Under the pieces are notes generated by a model, which saw only the letters and a list, made by a program, of their open reading frames with translations, searched no databases and was not told the DNA's origin. This document shows positions 1-13,014 of a DNA stretch of 64,000 nucleotides, piece after piece. The position numbers were made by a program, and so were the translations under genes. The stretch's first letter is position 1. Every line of letters starts with the position of its first letter. The stretch is from Schoenoplectus triqueter (Eukaryota > Streptophyta > Magnoliopsida > Poales > Cyperaceae): the NCBI GenBank assembly GCA_964058805.1, contig CAXKVV010000276.1, positions 124,001 to 188,000 of the forward strand, in the 5' to 3' direction.

Positions 1-110
1 CTTGTGCTTGTGACATAGATTGGGACACAGTGTACTGATTTTTTTTTTAAGAAGTACATTTGAGTTCCTCTTTCTGGTGCATTTGCTTGATATCCAACCA
101 CTCAAAATTA
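1..110. repeat. Direct repeat, copy 1
   Basis: This stretch recurs almost unchanged at about 4690-4805, sharing a run of thymines followed by AAGAAGTACATTTGAGTTCC and ending with the same TGCATTTGCTTGATATCCAA. The second copy carries about 45 extra bases in the middle. It reads as a small segmental duplication; no coding sense was seen. Confidence 0.75.
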
Positions 111-409
111 GACATCAAACCACTAGTACATCATAATTCTTCTTCTTCTTCCAAAAAAAAACTATCTTGCTAATGCTTATTTTCAAGAAACAAGGCCGGG
201 CAAAGGATTAGGCTTACCTCTAACTGAGATGGCACATAAACTGATTGTAATAGTTGGTGTTACTTTTTGAAAAATATTAATTAATTAATGCTAGTTGTAT
301 AGTTAGTTTAATATGTTGACATTATGCTATCATTTTGGTACCAGGTACAATTTACTGGTTTCGTAATGAAACTGACGATTATACAAGTATAAATAAACAC
401 ACCCACACG
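111..409. other. AT-rich noncoding DNA
   Basis: No open frame, RNA gene or repeat that I can recognise. The last eight bases (402-409, CCCACACG) are the left target duplication of the hAT-type MITE that follows. Confidence 0.5.
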
Positions 410-825
410 TAGGGGCGGATGCAGAATTTTGATCGGTGGGGCAATTATCAAATTATAATAGCTTATCGGGTTCAATTTCATTAGCTAATCGGTACTAAAT
501 AAAATATTAATAATTTAATATATATATACTTACCCAATAAAAAATTATAAAAATAATAACATTTTATATATTAAAAATAACAACAAAATAAAACTGAAAG
601 TAATTAATAATCATGTTGATGAAGGAAGTTTTCGTCTACGTAACTTTATATTTTAACATCATTGCATAATTATTTTATTATGTACGATATTAAATATTTT
701 TTTCTCAATAAAAATAATCAAATAATTCAGGGGAGGAGGGAGAAATTATCGAAAGTATTATCGAAAAACACTATTTTTCAAAATCTAGAATAGACGTTTG
801 ACAATAATGTTTAGATCTGCCCCTG
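410..825. mobile_element. hAT-type MITE with 8-bp target duplication
   Basis: A 416-bp AT-rich noncoding element. It begins TAGGGGCGGAT and ends ATCTGCCCCTG, giving short terminal inverted repeats. CCCACACG flanks it exactly on both sides (402-409 and 826-833). An 8-bp duplication with CAGGGGC-like termini is the hAT superfamily signature. It has no transposase, so it would depend on one supplied elsewhere. Confidence 0.85.
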
Positions 826-833
826 CCCACACG

Positions 834-1985
834 CTACATTTGGCAATAACGTCTCCCTTTATTCTTAATTTTTTTAATATGTAATTTATAATAATAAGTT
901 GAACATAATAGCTCTATATTTATCGCGCAATTTAAAAAAAATAAAAAATTGCATATATTAATATGATTGAGGATTTTTTTTTTGACAAACAAGCAAGATC
1001 GAGTTTTTTTTTTCAGCCAGAGGTGGTGATCCGGGGGAAAAAAATACTCGGGCGAGAAAGAAAAAAGAAAAAAGAAAAAAGAAAATAGTAGACCAGATAA
1101 CTGTAGAATGTGCAGCAGCAGCTCAGAACCTCCATAGCGTGATCGGAGAGCAATTTATATTTTATAGCGTGATTAAAATTCATGTGAAGGTGTTTGATTG
1201 TCTGCAGTACTGTCATGTGTTGTTGTGTCCTGGATCGTTTCCTCTATATTATTTTTGATATAAAGTACATTAATACATAAGTGATATTATTTTTGGAATC
1301 CAAAGCATAGTTTTTTATTAATTCAGTGATGATGGGTGGTAGGTTGATGTTAGGTTGACGTTGGTACTTTTTCCAAGTTGAGGCATGTCCACATGTGTCA
1401 ATGGAGGGACCTATACAATTAACAATATAGCTGAGATTGTAAGGTTTTGGTAAGATGCTTTTTAGGATGCAAATATATTTTTTGATGACTGTACAAATTG
1501 GTGAACGAAAAACAAAATGTATGAAAATCTCTTATTATTATTTGTTTAAATGGAAAGAAAGCATATATGTTCCTGCTTTCAGTTCATACACTTCTTCAGT
1601 AAATAGCTCGGTAATAATTTGGCAATGATTAATTTCAACTTAGTCTATCTTCTGGCGTCACATTTCAAATTAAGCAATCAGATTTTCCCTGATAAATTGT
1701 TTGAATTCGATTTTATAAATGAAATCTCTTGAATATTATTATTTTTATTGGATAAAAACTTTATCTATATAACAATAACTAAGCCTTTAATTGAGATAGG
1801 CTAGAAATGAAATTCAATCCGAAAGCATAGGGATTACAAATCTCAAATAACTAAGTCTTTAATTTTTTTAGAATGATGATAATGATTATAAATCTCAAAT
1901 ATAATTGTACAATGGTGATGATGACGATGACAATGATGATGATGATAATAATAATAATATATACATCAATAATAATAATAGTAAT

Positions 1986-2019
<34 letters not shown>

Positions 2020-3194
2020 GTTTTATACTCTACTGTTAGACTCTAACTTCTAAATTCTAACTCTAAAATCTTATAATATAAAAATAGAAAGTCTAAGAAT
2101 CTAAAATTTATACTCTAGTCCTAAATTCTAACTCCTACATTCTGATTATGGTAAGTGAATCGTTATTTTTTAGACACTCTTATCCACAATAAACTCTTTA
2201 GATATATTTCATTCCTTCAATTTTTTTTATTACTTCCTCTCATCTCAATCTTGATCGACCTCTGTCCCTTTTTGTGTTTTCGAGATGACATAGAATACCA
2301 TTGCTTACCGTTATCTCAAGAGGTTTTCATTTGATATGATTAAACCATCACAAATGATATTGGACCAATTTCGGAAGAATTGGCACTATCACAAATTTAT
2401 AGCGTACATCATCATTTCCGATTCAATTTCTCCTTGTATAACCACATATCCAACACAACATTCATATTTTGACTACACTCATCTTTTGAATATGTTGCCC
2501 TTTTGTAGTCTAATATTCTACACCATATATCATCACATGCCTAATTGCTGTCCTTTAGAATCTAATTTTTAGTTTATTTGAGATTTTTTTGTCACATATA
2601 ATATTAAATGTTTGTCGTTATTTTATCCATTATGTTCTTGTTCTATAATTTACATATTCATCGATCTCTCCAACATTTTGTAACATTATACATTTCAAAT
2701 TGAAATGTTTAATATGAGGCAATTCGTACATTTCTGAATAAAAAAATGGAGAGTTTTTATGAAGAAAGTTTAATAACTTAGATAACCTATCACTTCATCT
2801 GTATTTCAAAAAAAAAAAATAATAAATGAGACTGTTCCTGCCATGTTCACCATTTTACCCGTTTGAACAATAAAAATACAAAAACAATTTTGAACTATAA
2901 TTGATAAATAAAATTTTTGGATGTCTTGATGAATAATTCAGAAAATTGAAAAACATTAATCATATTTAACTATCAATGTAGCGAGCAAGCAATATTTCAT
3001 CAGCAAATTACGAGTGCCACATACATACTTCCTGGTCTACCGTCTACGATTTAATTTTCTCAAAAATGAAAAAGGTCAGTATCAATGACTGCATCTTTTA
3101 GGTTTTCTTCTCCATGCAACATTATTGATTCTCAACTATTTTGACATAAAAAAATAATAAATAGAGCAGGAAAATGCAACTGTGCAAGGAAAAG
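834..3194. other. AT-rich intergenic DNA with a trinucleotide microsatellite
   Basis: No supported gene. GAT- and AAT-type trinucleotide tracts lie at about 1912-2022. Short open frames here have no family resemblance and the base composition of random AT-rich DNA. Confidence 0.5.
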
Positions 3195-4166
3195 TAGGGT
3201 TGTCAACGGTACTCTTTTGATCATTTTTTTAATCCATATCGTACTCGATAAGACGGATATGGGTAAGGTTTTATTTTCGTTAAGTTATCGGGTATGGGTA
3301 TTGGTAAAAAATTTTTTTGTTAACTTATCGGATATGAATATGTATAAGGAGTTTTCGTTGCCCATTATCTATAAGGTAAATTATATAAATATATATATAT
3401 ATATAATTATATTTTCTATTTTTAATAAATATAAATATATATATATATATATATAATAAGTATATATTTTTGATGATAATTGACATAAAAAAATTATAAA
3501 ATTTTAATTATATTTAAAATATTAATTATTGTTACACTTTATTAGTATATTTAGTTAAGAGAGGGGACCACTTGACAATGGATTATTTTGATAATTTTGA
3601 CAATGGACTCTTAAATAAATAGATAAAAAATCTTAAAAATAGAAAAAATATAAATGTGTTCTTCTACCTATACATTGACGGTCATTTAAATTTCATATAA
3701 TTTCATTATCGTTTCATACTTCATCAAACACTATCAAATTTTTTATAATTTACAATGGTTCTAATTTAACAGTCTTTGATGGAGTATCAAATGATAATGA
3801 AATTGCATGAAATTTGAACCAATCTATACGTAGAAGAATATATCTATATTTTTTTTTATTTTTAAGATTTTGTCTATTTATTTAAGAGTCCATTGTCAAG
3901 ATGGTCAAAATAACCCATTGTCAAGTGATCCCAACCTTTATTTGATGATATTTATTCGTCTAAATTATACAATTTTTTATTAAATAATTTTTATTTTTAC
4001 CCGTTATCTATCGTTGTCCGTTCTTTATCAAAAAAATTAACGTGTAAGAATAGAGTATAGATAAATTTTTTTAATAGATATGAGTAGGATATGGATAATT
4101 TTTTTTAATGAATATAAGTATGAAAATATCTTCACCCATATTTTACCCTATTCATTGACGACCCTA
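3195..4166. mobile_element. MITE with TAGGGTTGTCAA termini, containing a nested MITE
   Basis: The left end TAGGGTTGTCAACGG and right end CATTGACGACCCTA are inverted repeats. Subterminal sequence carries repeated 'cggatatggg' type motifs at both ends. These termini resemble common plant hAT-like MITEs. I could not find a clean target duplication, so the superfamily is tentative. A second foldback element is inserted in its middle. Confidence 0.6.
3552..3948. mobile_element. Foldback MITE nested inside the 3195-4166 element
   Basis: The first and last ~100 bp are inverted copies of each other: GGGACCACTTGACAATGGAT at the left matches CCATTGTCAAGTGATCCC at the right, and the pairing continues inward through the 'gactcttaaataaata' block. 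A second inner pair (TTTCATATAATTTCATTATC against GATAATGAAATTGCATGAAA) extends the fold. No coding sequence. Confidence 0.75.
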
Positions 4167-5515
4167 GAAAAACAGGATGGACTGAAGTGCAGATATAAAC
4201 GGTCCTCCAAACTGGGATTGCGCTGAAATGGGCCTGAATTTGAACGGTTTTATATATACCGAAAGAAAGAAATATGAGAAGACGGGTGAGAACCAGAACT
4301 TAAATAGGTCATTTCTTCATATCATTTCCTATATGATGTTTGTTCTTCAATAAATGGAATTGATTGATCTATGTTTAATAGAAAAGCAATAATACATTAC
4401 TGAAAGTTTGAAACTACTTAATTAATTATCATTTCTGAATATAAGCAGGTCTCTTTCTTTTCTTTCTATACAACAATATAAAAGATTATAACAATGGGCC
4501 GTTACATAACGAAGTACTTCCATTCGATACTCTACATGGGCTGGAAGAAATCAGAAATTATTTGAAGAAGTACATTTGAGTTCAATTGCTTATCTGGTCC
4601 TTTTGGTTTGTTGATTTGATTTGATTTGATTTGATTTTTTTTTTTTGCATCAGTTCCTTCATAGAAGCAAGAGCAAAATGATGACATCAGTGTACTGATT
4701 TTTTTTTTAAGAAGTACATTTGAGTTCCTCTTTCTGGTGTTTTAAATATTCAGTTCAATAAAAATATGTGTCTGCCTTGTCTGGTGCATTTGCTTGATAT
4801 CCAATAAAATTGAGTATTATGTGAGCATATAGGATCAAGCAAACTCAGGTCTCTTGAGGTCAATTATCAAATTAGTTCAGGCCACTGATAACTATTTTAT
4901 GACAACATTAAAATACAACATTGTATATCAGAAGTTAATTAAAAAAAAGTTATACTTTTGTATTTCATTTTATTGAACTTTACCCCGTGAGAAACATGTA
5001 ATTCTTACTAAAATTCATTCATGTAGACCGATGTCCATTTTAGTCACTACTGAGATCAATGAATAGTTCATTCACCCGTATATGCTGTGAACGATAGTTG
5101 GTATAGCCAATAAAGCTTTCAAGGAAGCACCCAATAAAGCTCCAGCCCTGACGGAGAAAAGAAAGAAGTCAGATAACAAAGCATTCATGTAAATGTACAT
5201 AAAAAACTTATCCATGATAAATTAGCCGAGAATGAACCACAGACGCTCCGCGCCTCACTTTGGCATTTCAAAGAATGATGTGCTGTGGGACAATTTTCTA
5301 TATATGATGCTGGTTGTCCATCGATATGTATTACAATTCTTCCCCTTTTGTCCACTCTCAGACGCTTACTTGAGAAACTTTGTACTAGTGTATATTAGAA
5401 TGCAAAATAGTCAAATCAGGCATAACGTAGAAGTTCATTTTTTTTTACTTTCGTCTTGCATGAATCAATACAACAAGAAGAAATCCTTTAATCTCAAATA
5501 AATAGATAGATAGAC
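4167..5515. other. AT-rich intergenic DNA including direct repeat copy 2
   Basis: About 4690-4805 repeats bases 1-110. A short run of the pentamer TTGAT occurs near 4612-4635. No gene was recognised; the open frame at 5232-5501 has no known family features and ends in microsatellite DNA. Confidence 0.5.
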
Positions 5516-5800
<285 letters not shown>

Positions 5801-5819
5801 AATAGCAATAAGAACTATG

Positions 5820-6205
5820 CTATGGTACTTTGCGAAACACCATGAATGCAGTGCTTCAACAAAAATATCTAATTTCAAATTAGCTATGGCCAATTAGAAC
5901 CGTTTAATCTAAACTCCATATGAAAATATATTAGCAATCCAATTTTTTTTTGGAATTGATTTGCTATTTTTTTTGGATGTGAAGAAAATCATTATTTTGG
6001 ATGAACCAAATTCTCAATTCAAGACATTTCTCCCTATAAAAAAAATAGCGAATTAATTCTAAAAAAAATATAAAATTTGGCTTGCTAATATATTTTCATA
6101 TAGATATTAGATTGAACAGTTTGTATTGGTTATACCTAGTTTTAAATTAAATATTTGAGTTCGAAACACCGGATCCATGATACTTTGTCAAGCACCATAA
6201 CATAG
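5820..6205. mobile_element. Foldback MITE, 'CTATGGTACTTTGCG' family
   Basis: Left end CTATGGTACTTTGCGAAACA pairs with right end TACTTTGTCAAGCACCATAA; inner arms pair through 'ctccatatgaaaatatattagcaa' and its complement near 6090. The same family occurs at 20587-20991, 28776-29150 and, truncated, at about 15335-15590. It is a noncoding palindrome of about 390 bp. Confidence 0.75.
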
Positions 6206-6514
6206 TTCATAGTAATAATAATATAATAATAAAAGTACTAATAAGTACGCACGTCCATAATATATTTTTTTAACTCTCGATAACACATTAAATAATTTTT
6301 TAATATAGTATTTCCTATTTATGTATATATAAAACGATATTGGTCTTATTTTGATATTTTAGTTTTAAAATTCGAAGTAATGAAAAATTTGAAAATAAAA
6401 ATGCAAAATAGATCGAATCCGTTTAATCCAATGGAAGAGGAATGTTAGCACCCTTTGACGCCGTGTATTCTACAGCAAAAAATCTCTCACCAAATAGACT
6501 TCTAGCCAACTCCT
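6206..6514. other. AT-rich noncoding DNA
   Basis: No gene, RNA or ordered repeat seen. It lies between the MITE and a small tandem repeat. Confidence 0.45.
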
Positions 6515-6594
6515 GGAACGTGCAAATCGGACAGTTTACTTCCTCGCTATTGAACGTGCAAATCGGACAGTTTACAGAACGTGCAAATTGGACA
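6515..6594. repeat. Short tandem repeat, about three units
   Basis: The motif GAACGTGCAAATCGGACAGT occurs three times with small changes (units near 6517, 6552 and 6578; the third has TTGGACA). The spacers differ in length. Confidence 0.8.
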
Positions 6595-6781
6595 TGCCCG
6601 ACCCTAGCTCATTGGACAGTTGCAACGAAACGAGGTATAATTGAGGGAAAAAAAGTGTTATCAAGAGAATTTTGAACGTACGTCCACTTGCTTCTTGTTC
6701 TGTACCGAACCGAATAAACTAATAATTGTACCCGTCTTGGATACCTATTTAATTATACATACATGTCACGGTCATATTATT

Positions 6782-7050
6782 TGCTTTTTTCGACAATTAA
6801 TTTAAAACCAAGATAAAATTGAACTTTATAGAACATGCAAATTTGAAACAAAGTAAAATATTAATTGTACTTTCGCTTTTTCTTTCAAATAAATAGGCGG
6901 AAACAAAAAAATATTTTTATTTCTTACAAATGAACATGATATATTTTCTTATTTTCACTTTCCACAGGAAATTTATTTTCCACGAACGTGCTTTACTCTC
7001 CAAATAGTTTTGACTTGGAATTCTAGTTCTTCGTCTCATCTAATAAGGGA
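6782..7050 (+). other. Orphan copy of PKS distal upstream flank
   Basis: This block matches the distal upstream region of PKS copy A at about 17320-17545. Both contain 'aaaccaagataaa', 'ggcggaaac', 'acaaatgaacat' and 'gtgctttactctc' in the same order. Its last part (TTGGAATTCTAGTTCTTCGT) also matches, inverted, the distal upstream region of copy B near 32600-32640. No PKS coding sequence follows; a MITE begins at 7051. I infer the flank of a lost or moved PKS copy. Confidence 0.6.
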
Positions 7051-7961
7051 GGGTATGTTTGGCATCCAATGAAATAATAAAAAGTTGGAATAAAATTACT
7101 ATTCCGACGAATTAATTTGCCAAACGAATTTTAAACTAAGTAGAAGAGTGCGTAAGAGTGCTAATCTGGTATACCAAGTTATAGGTGGTATACCGGATTA
7201 GCTCTCGTCGGAATAGCAACTATTATTTGATTATGTATTATATTATTATATTATGATTATCATTAAGATTTATTAGTATTATTATATTATATTATAATTT
7301 ATTATTATATTAATATTATGATTATTATTTTTTATCATTACTGTTAGTTTTATAATATTATTTATTTTACTATTATTTATTATCATTACATTGTAATAAT
7401 ATAATTTTAGTATTATATTATCATATTATAAATGTAAATATGATTACTTTATTATTATATTATTATAATTATAATTATTTATTATTATGATATAATTATG
7501 ATTTTGTTATTTTATTATTATAATTGTGATTATTTATTATTTTGATATTTGTAGTATTATTATATTATTTATTATTATGTTATTATTATGATTATTTTTT
7601 ATTATATTATTATAATTAATATTATTTATTATTATGATATTATTATTATTATTATTATTATATTATAATTATGATTATTTATTATTATATTTTGATCATA
7701 GTGATGATTATATTATTATTATTTAATAATAATATAATAATATTATTATATTATAATAATATAATAATATTATTATATTATAATAATATAATATTATTAT
7801 ATTATTATTATTAATTTATTATTATATTATAATAATAATAAAATAATCATAATCATAATGAAAATAATATAATCATAATGATAATAATAATAATAAAAAA
7901 TAATTATAATCATTAAAATATAATAATAATATAATCATCACTATAATCATAATAATAATGA

Positions 7962-8002
<41 letters not shown>

Positions 8003-8332
8003 CATTATAATTTATGATTATTATATTATTTTGATTATGATTATTATTATTTAATTATGTTATATTATATTATTATATTATGATTATAATTATGAATATT
8101 ATTATTTAGTATGATTATTTTATTATTATTATACTATCATTTTTACTATCATCAACATTGTTAGTATCATAATTATTTATATTTTAACTATTCTGATTAA
8201 TAACTGCCAAACGATATTTTCGCTCTTCCGAATAGTCAAGAATACCACTCTTCCAAAAATATATTATTCTATCACTCTTCCAAAATTATCACTCTTCTAA
8301 AGCTATTCCTTGATTTGCCAAACGAACCCAGA
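7051..8332. mobile_element. AT-rich element with GGGTNNGTTTGGCA termini
   Basis: The left end GGGTATGTTTGGCATC and the inverted right end ending GCCAAACGAACCC form terminal repeats of the kind found in many plant PIF/hAT-like MITEs. Subterminal 'actcttcc' motifs recur at the right end. The centre (about 7235-8130) is an expanded mix of ATT/TTA/ATA triplets that can fold on itself. A second related terminus starts at 8333 (GTTTGGCAATAAATGGAAT). No coding capacity. Confidence 0.6.
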
Positions 8333-8384
8333 GTGTTTGGCAATAAATGGAATAACAAAATGTTAGAATAGTTAAAATATGAAT

Positions 8385-8480
8385 AATTATGATACTAACA
8401 ATGTTGATGATAGTAAATCAATATGATACTAACAATGTGGATGATAGTAAATCAATATGATACTAACAATGTTAGTATCA
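8385..8480. repeat. 36-bp tandem repeat, inverted to 8140-8200
   Basis: GATACTAACAATGTTGATGA followed by TAGTAAATCAATAT is repeated about 2.5 times. The same sequence occurs inverted at about 8140-8200, so the region around 8.15-8.48 kb is an inverted repeat. Confidence 0.8.
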
Positions 8481-8489
8481 TAATAATTT

Positions 8490-11400
8490 TTAAAAATAAA
8501 TTTGAACTAATTTGGAGTTTGCGAATATTTTCAAATGATTTATTTACTCTTTGTTTTAATTTTCTGTTATTAATTAAATTTTGGATTTAATAAACTGGGC
8601 CGAGATTAATTCTTTTTAATTTCCCACAAATTGGGCCTAGATTAGAACTGGGCCGGCTTACTCTTTTTATTAAACTGTAATTTATCAGGGGCCTTAGATT
8701 TGTGTTGAGATTGACTTTGAATAGATGAACGATTCAGATGCACTTCCAATCATTGATTTTAATCAATAAACTGTTCTTAATCGTTAGATCTCTTTGAGAT
8801 TCTCCCAGGTACTCTAAGATTCGTGTTGATGTGTCAAGAGTCGTGCAAGCCTATCTCTCCATCTCTTCCATTGTTCGTGCACTGAGATCCGTGCTACTTG
8901 CGTTCTCGGTGATTAAAAGCTCCGATTGACGATCGGCCGACTGCTTTAACATCGCCTCTCTGAGAGGAACACGATAATATCCTCCGATTGAAGATCTATG
9001 CGGTGCATTACAAGGGGTGTCTGTATCGATTTGGTACTGTTCTTGCAATTCGGTACCGAGATGAATTAATCTCATTTCTCAATCAAATTCAACACTAATT
9101 CTTATAATTCTTGCATTATACCTTATCGCCTTAATGTAATTGAGGTGTTCATTGACTATCTTTAAGTAATTAACTTGAATTACAACGAATGTTTTTAAGC
9201 AATCGGTACGGTTTCGTACCAGTTAGAAAATTGATTGCAATCTTGACTGCCATGGCCTTGTACATGAACTATACATACTCATCACCCCTCTGCACAACTC
9301 CATTTGGTTTGTTCTGTAGCTATAACATGAATTCATGGTGAATTTCATGTCGTTGTGCAGAGGGAGATACGCGAGTGAATATATAAACTAAATCGTCACT
9401 GATTTAATTATGAATCATACTCGATTGAAACTCAATTGGCTAATCAAGCTTGCAATAGTGTTAGGAGGGTTACACAAACCCTTCAACTGATCTCAGTTAT
9501 AATCATTGTCGAATTCCTTTGAATAAAACTCGAGAGGGTTACAAAAACCCTTCAACCGAGCCCCATATCATCTTACACATTGTGATTAACACCAAGAAAC
9601 AACAAAAAGTTGGAAAAAGGAGAGAAAAGATGAAGAAATTGAGAAATAGTAAAAAGTTCAGAAAATACAAAAATTATTCAATGCTTACATTGATCTCTTC
9701 ACAAAATTACACTAAATTAACAACAGTTACCTAGTCTTTGATGCTTCCTGAGATGAAAAAGTGGATAGTCAAGATTCAAACTTGACTCAATTGAATGAAT
9801 TTTAGTTGGAAAACCCGATTAATCTCTTTTCACTCTTCCTATTTGTCTTTTTGCTCTTAAGCTATCTCTTCTCTCTTTAGCTCTTTTCTGTAGGTGTTCC
9901 TCCCTTTCTTTAATGGCCATGATGGAGTTTATATAGGTTTAGAGGCTTAATTGTGATTGGTGGATTGATAAGTGGCCGGATTGCAACCTTTCAATTGATT
10001 CATCCCTTGATTGCATCTTACTCAATGGTTAGGATTAGTTTGTGCTTCTTTTCAGTCAATTCACTGTCTTGAGTCAACACTTGGCAGTTTCAAGTTTGTT
10101 AGAGTTGGTTAAACTCTTCTTCTATTTACTTTATTGCCACTCATTTGCACGAGTTGACTCTCTCATGTTTCTAAGCCCTTCTAGAACATTCTAATTGTTT
10201 GAACACTCTCAGTACACTCCCTATATAAGCTCAGAGTAATTTCTAATCTCAATTAATTAATCAAAAGCTTAATTCTACACTTAAACCTCACTCACGACCT
10301 ATTCATTCAATTAACACTTCTCTTTGTCAATTCTTTCAATTGCAAGCTCAGCCAACATCGCTTTACTATCTGGAATTGATCCAGCATCCTCTCATAATCA
10401 ATTGAGTACTTTATCACCGAATTTGAGCACCTATGCCCATGACCGTTTTGTGAATTGGTGAAACACTGAACTAGAGGCTTCCAACAGTCACCTTGACACT
10501 TGCCTTAGCATCGTGTGGATAAAAGGAGAGCTCTCGCACCATCAATTGAACTTACAAGCATTCACAGAGGTAATTCCCATTTTCAAGTCGATTGATCACC
10601 TCTGTCAATTTCTTTCTCTCTTTTTGTTAATTCTTTTAATTGATTGTTTGGACAGTGTCGTAGTAGTGTTTAAAAGCTCCTGTGAAGAAGAATTAAAACA
10701 AAACATCGTGTAGATCTACTTCCCATTGATGGCGCCTTCGCAATCGGGTAGAAGGAAGAGGAAGAGAGGAAGAAGAGAATGGGACGAGGGGGGATCGACC
10801 TCGGTTGCACGCGGTGTACGTGAGCCACTATTCCAAGCAAGGCAAAGTCAGAGAGAGGAGACGTATGGACCAGGTACACACCTCATTCCCTGTTTGATTT
10901 AAATTATTGACTTGATCTGTGCATGAACTTGGTGTATGCTTGCTAGTGTGAGCTATACATATATAAACCTGAAAAATGGGCCCCACCTGTAAGCAATTGA
11001 GTCTAGGACTATAGATTCAATTATGGATCGATTAATTAACACAGGTGATTATTGAGTCTAGGCCTATAATTCTCTGCTTATGTTTAATCAATCTGATAGG
11101 GCCACTTAGTTAATCACTCCATTAATTACATGTGTTAGTGTTAATGTATGCTGAGATGACATAAGGAAGTGAACGCCATATGTCTTAGTCCACTGTGATG
11201 TGGCACCAATGACCAGCTGCCATGTGGCACTGGGGTGTGTTACTGTTGTGCTGCCATGTGGCATGTAAATGCTGAGGTGGACCTGTCTGGGCCTACCATG
11301 TGGCATGTTGGTGGGACCCAAATGTCAGGTCAGTATAGTGATGGGACCCACCCAGCTGAGGTGGACCAATAAGAGACTGTCATGTTGCACTGACATGCTG

Positions 11401-13010
11401 AGGTGGCTTCTCTGTGTGCTGCCATCTGGCACTCCCTTTCAATACTATGTACCACTCACACACTGCCAAGTGGCCATAATACAGATGTGGCCTATGATGT
11501 GGCCCAATCAAATCTGGCCACTTGTCTCTGTCTGGTGAAGCGGCTGCTGACATGGACCACTGGTTGACTGCCATGTGGCATAAGTGGGACCCACATGGGT
11601 GAGGTGGACCAATGAGGTGTTGACACGTGGCACTGACATGCTGAGGTGGTCCAATGAGGTGCTGACACGTGACATCCTCTCTCTCTTCTCTGATTCTGTA
11701 TGTGTATGTTTGAGATACCTAATTTGCATCCAGCAGTGTATCTATCCCCAAGTTGCACCCAGATGACCCCTTGATTGAATCTCAGCTCTTGATATACTTA
11801 TTTAATCTGTTTTATCTTCTGTAAATTTATTTTAATAGCTCCACTTATCCAAAAATCATAAAATTTTCACCAAAAATTTCTAAATTCATGATGATCACCC
11901 CTGTAATTTTAAATTCCTATTTTGCCCCTGTTTGCTTGTGCTAAAAATTTTTTATCAAGAAAACCATATTTCCTTCTAAATAAATCCCCAATTTCTCAGT
12001 TGTAGCTCAGTGTCTCTGCCAAATAAACTCTCTTTGCAGAAACTCTCCCCGTAATCAAATACCAATTAGACTTGTATTGATGTTCATTGGGATTTGATTT
12101 GATCAAAAGCTGATTACTTGTCAACAATTGATACAAATCTAGACTTGATCAGATGGTTACTCACAGCTTTGGCACCTAATTAGTCTTGTGAAATTGGCTT
12201 TCAATCCATTCTCATGAAGGTGATCTGGTCAAAGGCTGATTACTTGTCATCAATTGACACATATCATAATCTGATCAGGTGGTTGCTCACAGCTTTGGCA
12301 CCTGGTTAGCCTTAAAAGCAAAATCACATTGAGACTTCTTGTGATTGGTTGTATCAAAATACTGGCTTGGCATTGACACAGCTCCTTGTTGTACATGGAT
12401 TGTTTTGGTTCAGTTCATAGTGGTTGCTTTAAAAATTAATATCTAGGGTTTGATCTTGACTTTCTTAATGTCCATCACTGAGGTGTGGGGCCAACTGTCA
12501 GTGAAGAATGATTACATGTATGACCCCTCAGGAGATCTCTTTCTCCCTCCTGAATCTCTTGAATGTCATCCATGTCGAATGATCAGCAGATGGTGAGGTA
12601 CTTATACCCTTGCATTGAACTTAGAATTTCCTTGTAGGATTAATGCTTAATCCTTTGTTCCGGCTTGATTAGGTTTAGTAAATAGGCTAGGTTTATGCTG
12701 TTAGAGCTGTTTGCAAGAGACTGTCAGGTGGGTCCCACTTGTTAGAGAAAATGTGATCACATGGGTGACACCCAAGAGATCTCCCTTCTCTCTCTTGAGT
12801 CTTTTGACTGTCACCCATGCCGAGTGGATGGTGAATGGTGAGGTATTTATACCTTTGTTTCTCACCCCAATATTTTCTTGTGGGACAAATGAACTTGTTC
12901 CGGGGTTCATTAGCAATTTTTCTGGTCAGTGGACCATTTCTCTTGCCCCTTCTCTTTCCCCTTTTCTAATGTTTTATTATCAATAATTGATATTTATTTT
13001 CATTTACTCA
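8490..13010 (+). mobile_element. R1: large noncoding retroelement-like repeat
   Basis: This 4.5-kb block is homologous, in opposite orientation, to 43125-47830 (R2). Matches include the region with GGTACC motifs (about 9015-9070 against 47265-47290), the 'ggcgccttcg' block (10728 against 45375), the 'gccatgtggcac' block (11150-11660 against 44540-44970) and the duplicated 'gtgggtcccacttgt' units (12480-12900 against 43250-43700). It has internal direct repeats at 12090-12180 / 12220-12310 and 12480-12660 / 12710-12900. No frame shows gag, pol or transposase features. It may be a long LTR fragment or a noncoding retroelement derivative; the class is uncertain. Confidence 0.6.
11150..11665. repeat. 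Array of TGCCATGTGGCA-like palindromes
   Basis: About ten copies of a near-palindrome TGCCATGTGGCA / ACACGTGGCA occur at roughly 40-60 bp spacing, separated by 'gctgaggtggacc' and 'gtgggaccca' motifs. The inverted counterpart lies at 44540-44970. Some copies carry an exact CACGTG core. Confidence 0.75.
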
Positions 13011-13014
13011 GTTG

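Noticed and set aside
11106..11766. Several frames of 60-90 residues with repeated Trp/His/Cys motifs
   Set aside because: They arise from the 'gccatgtggcac' palindrome array in R1; the inverted R2 copy does not keep the frames.
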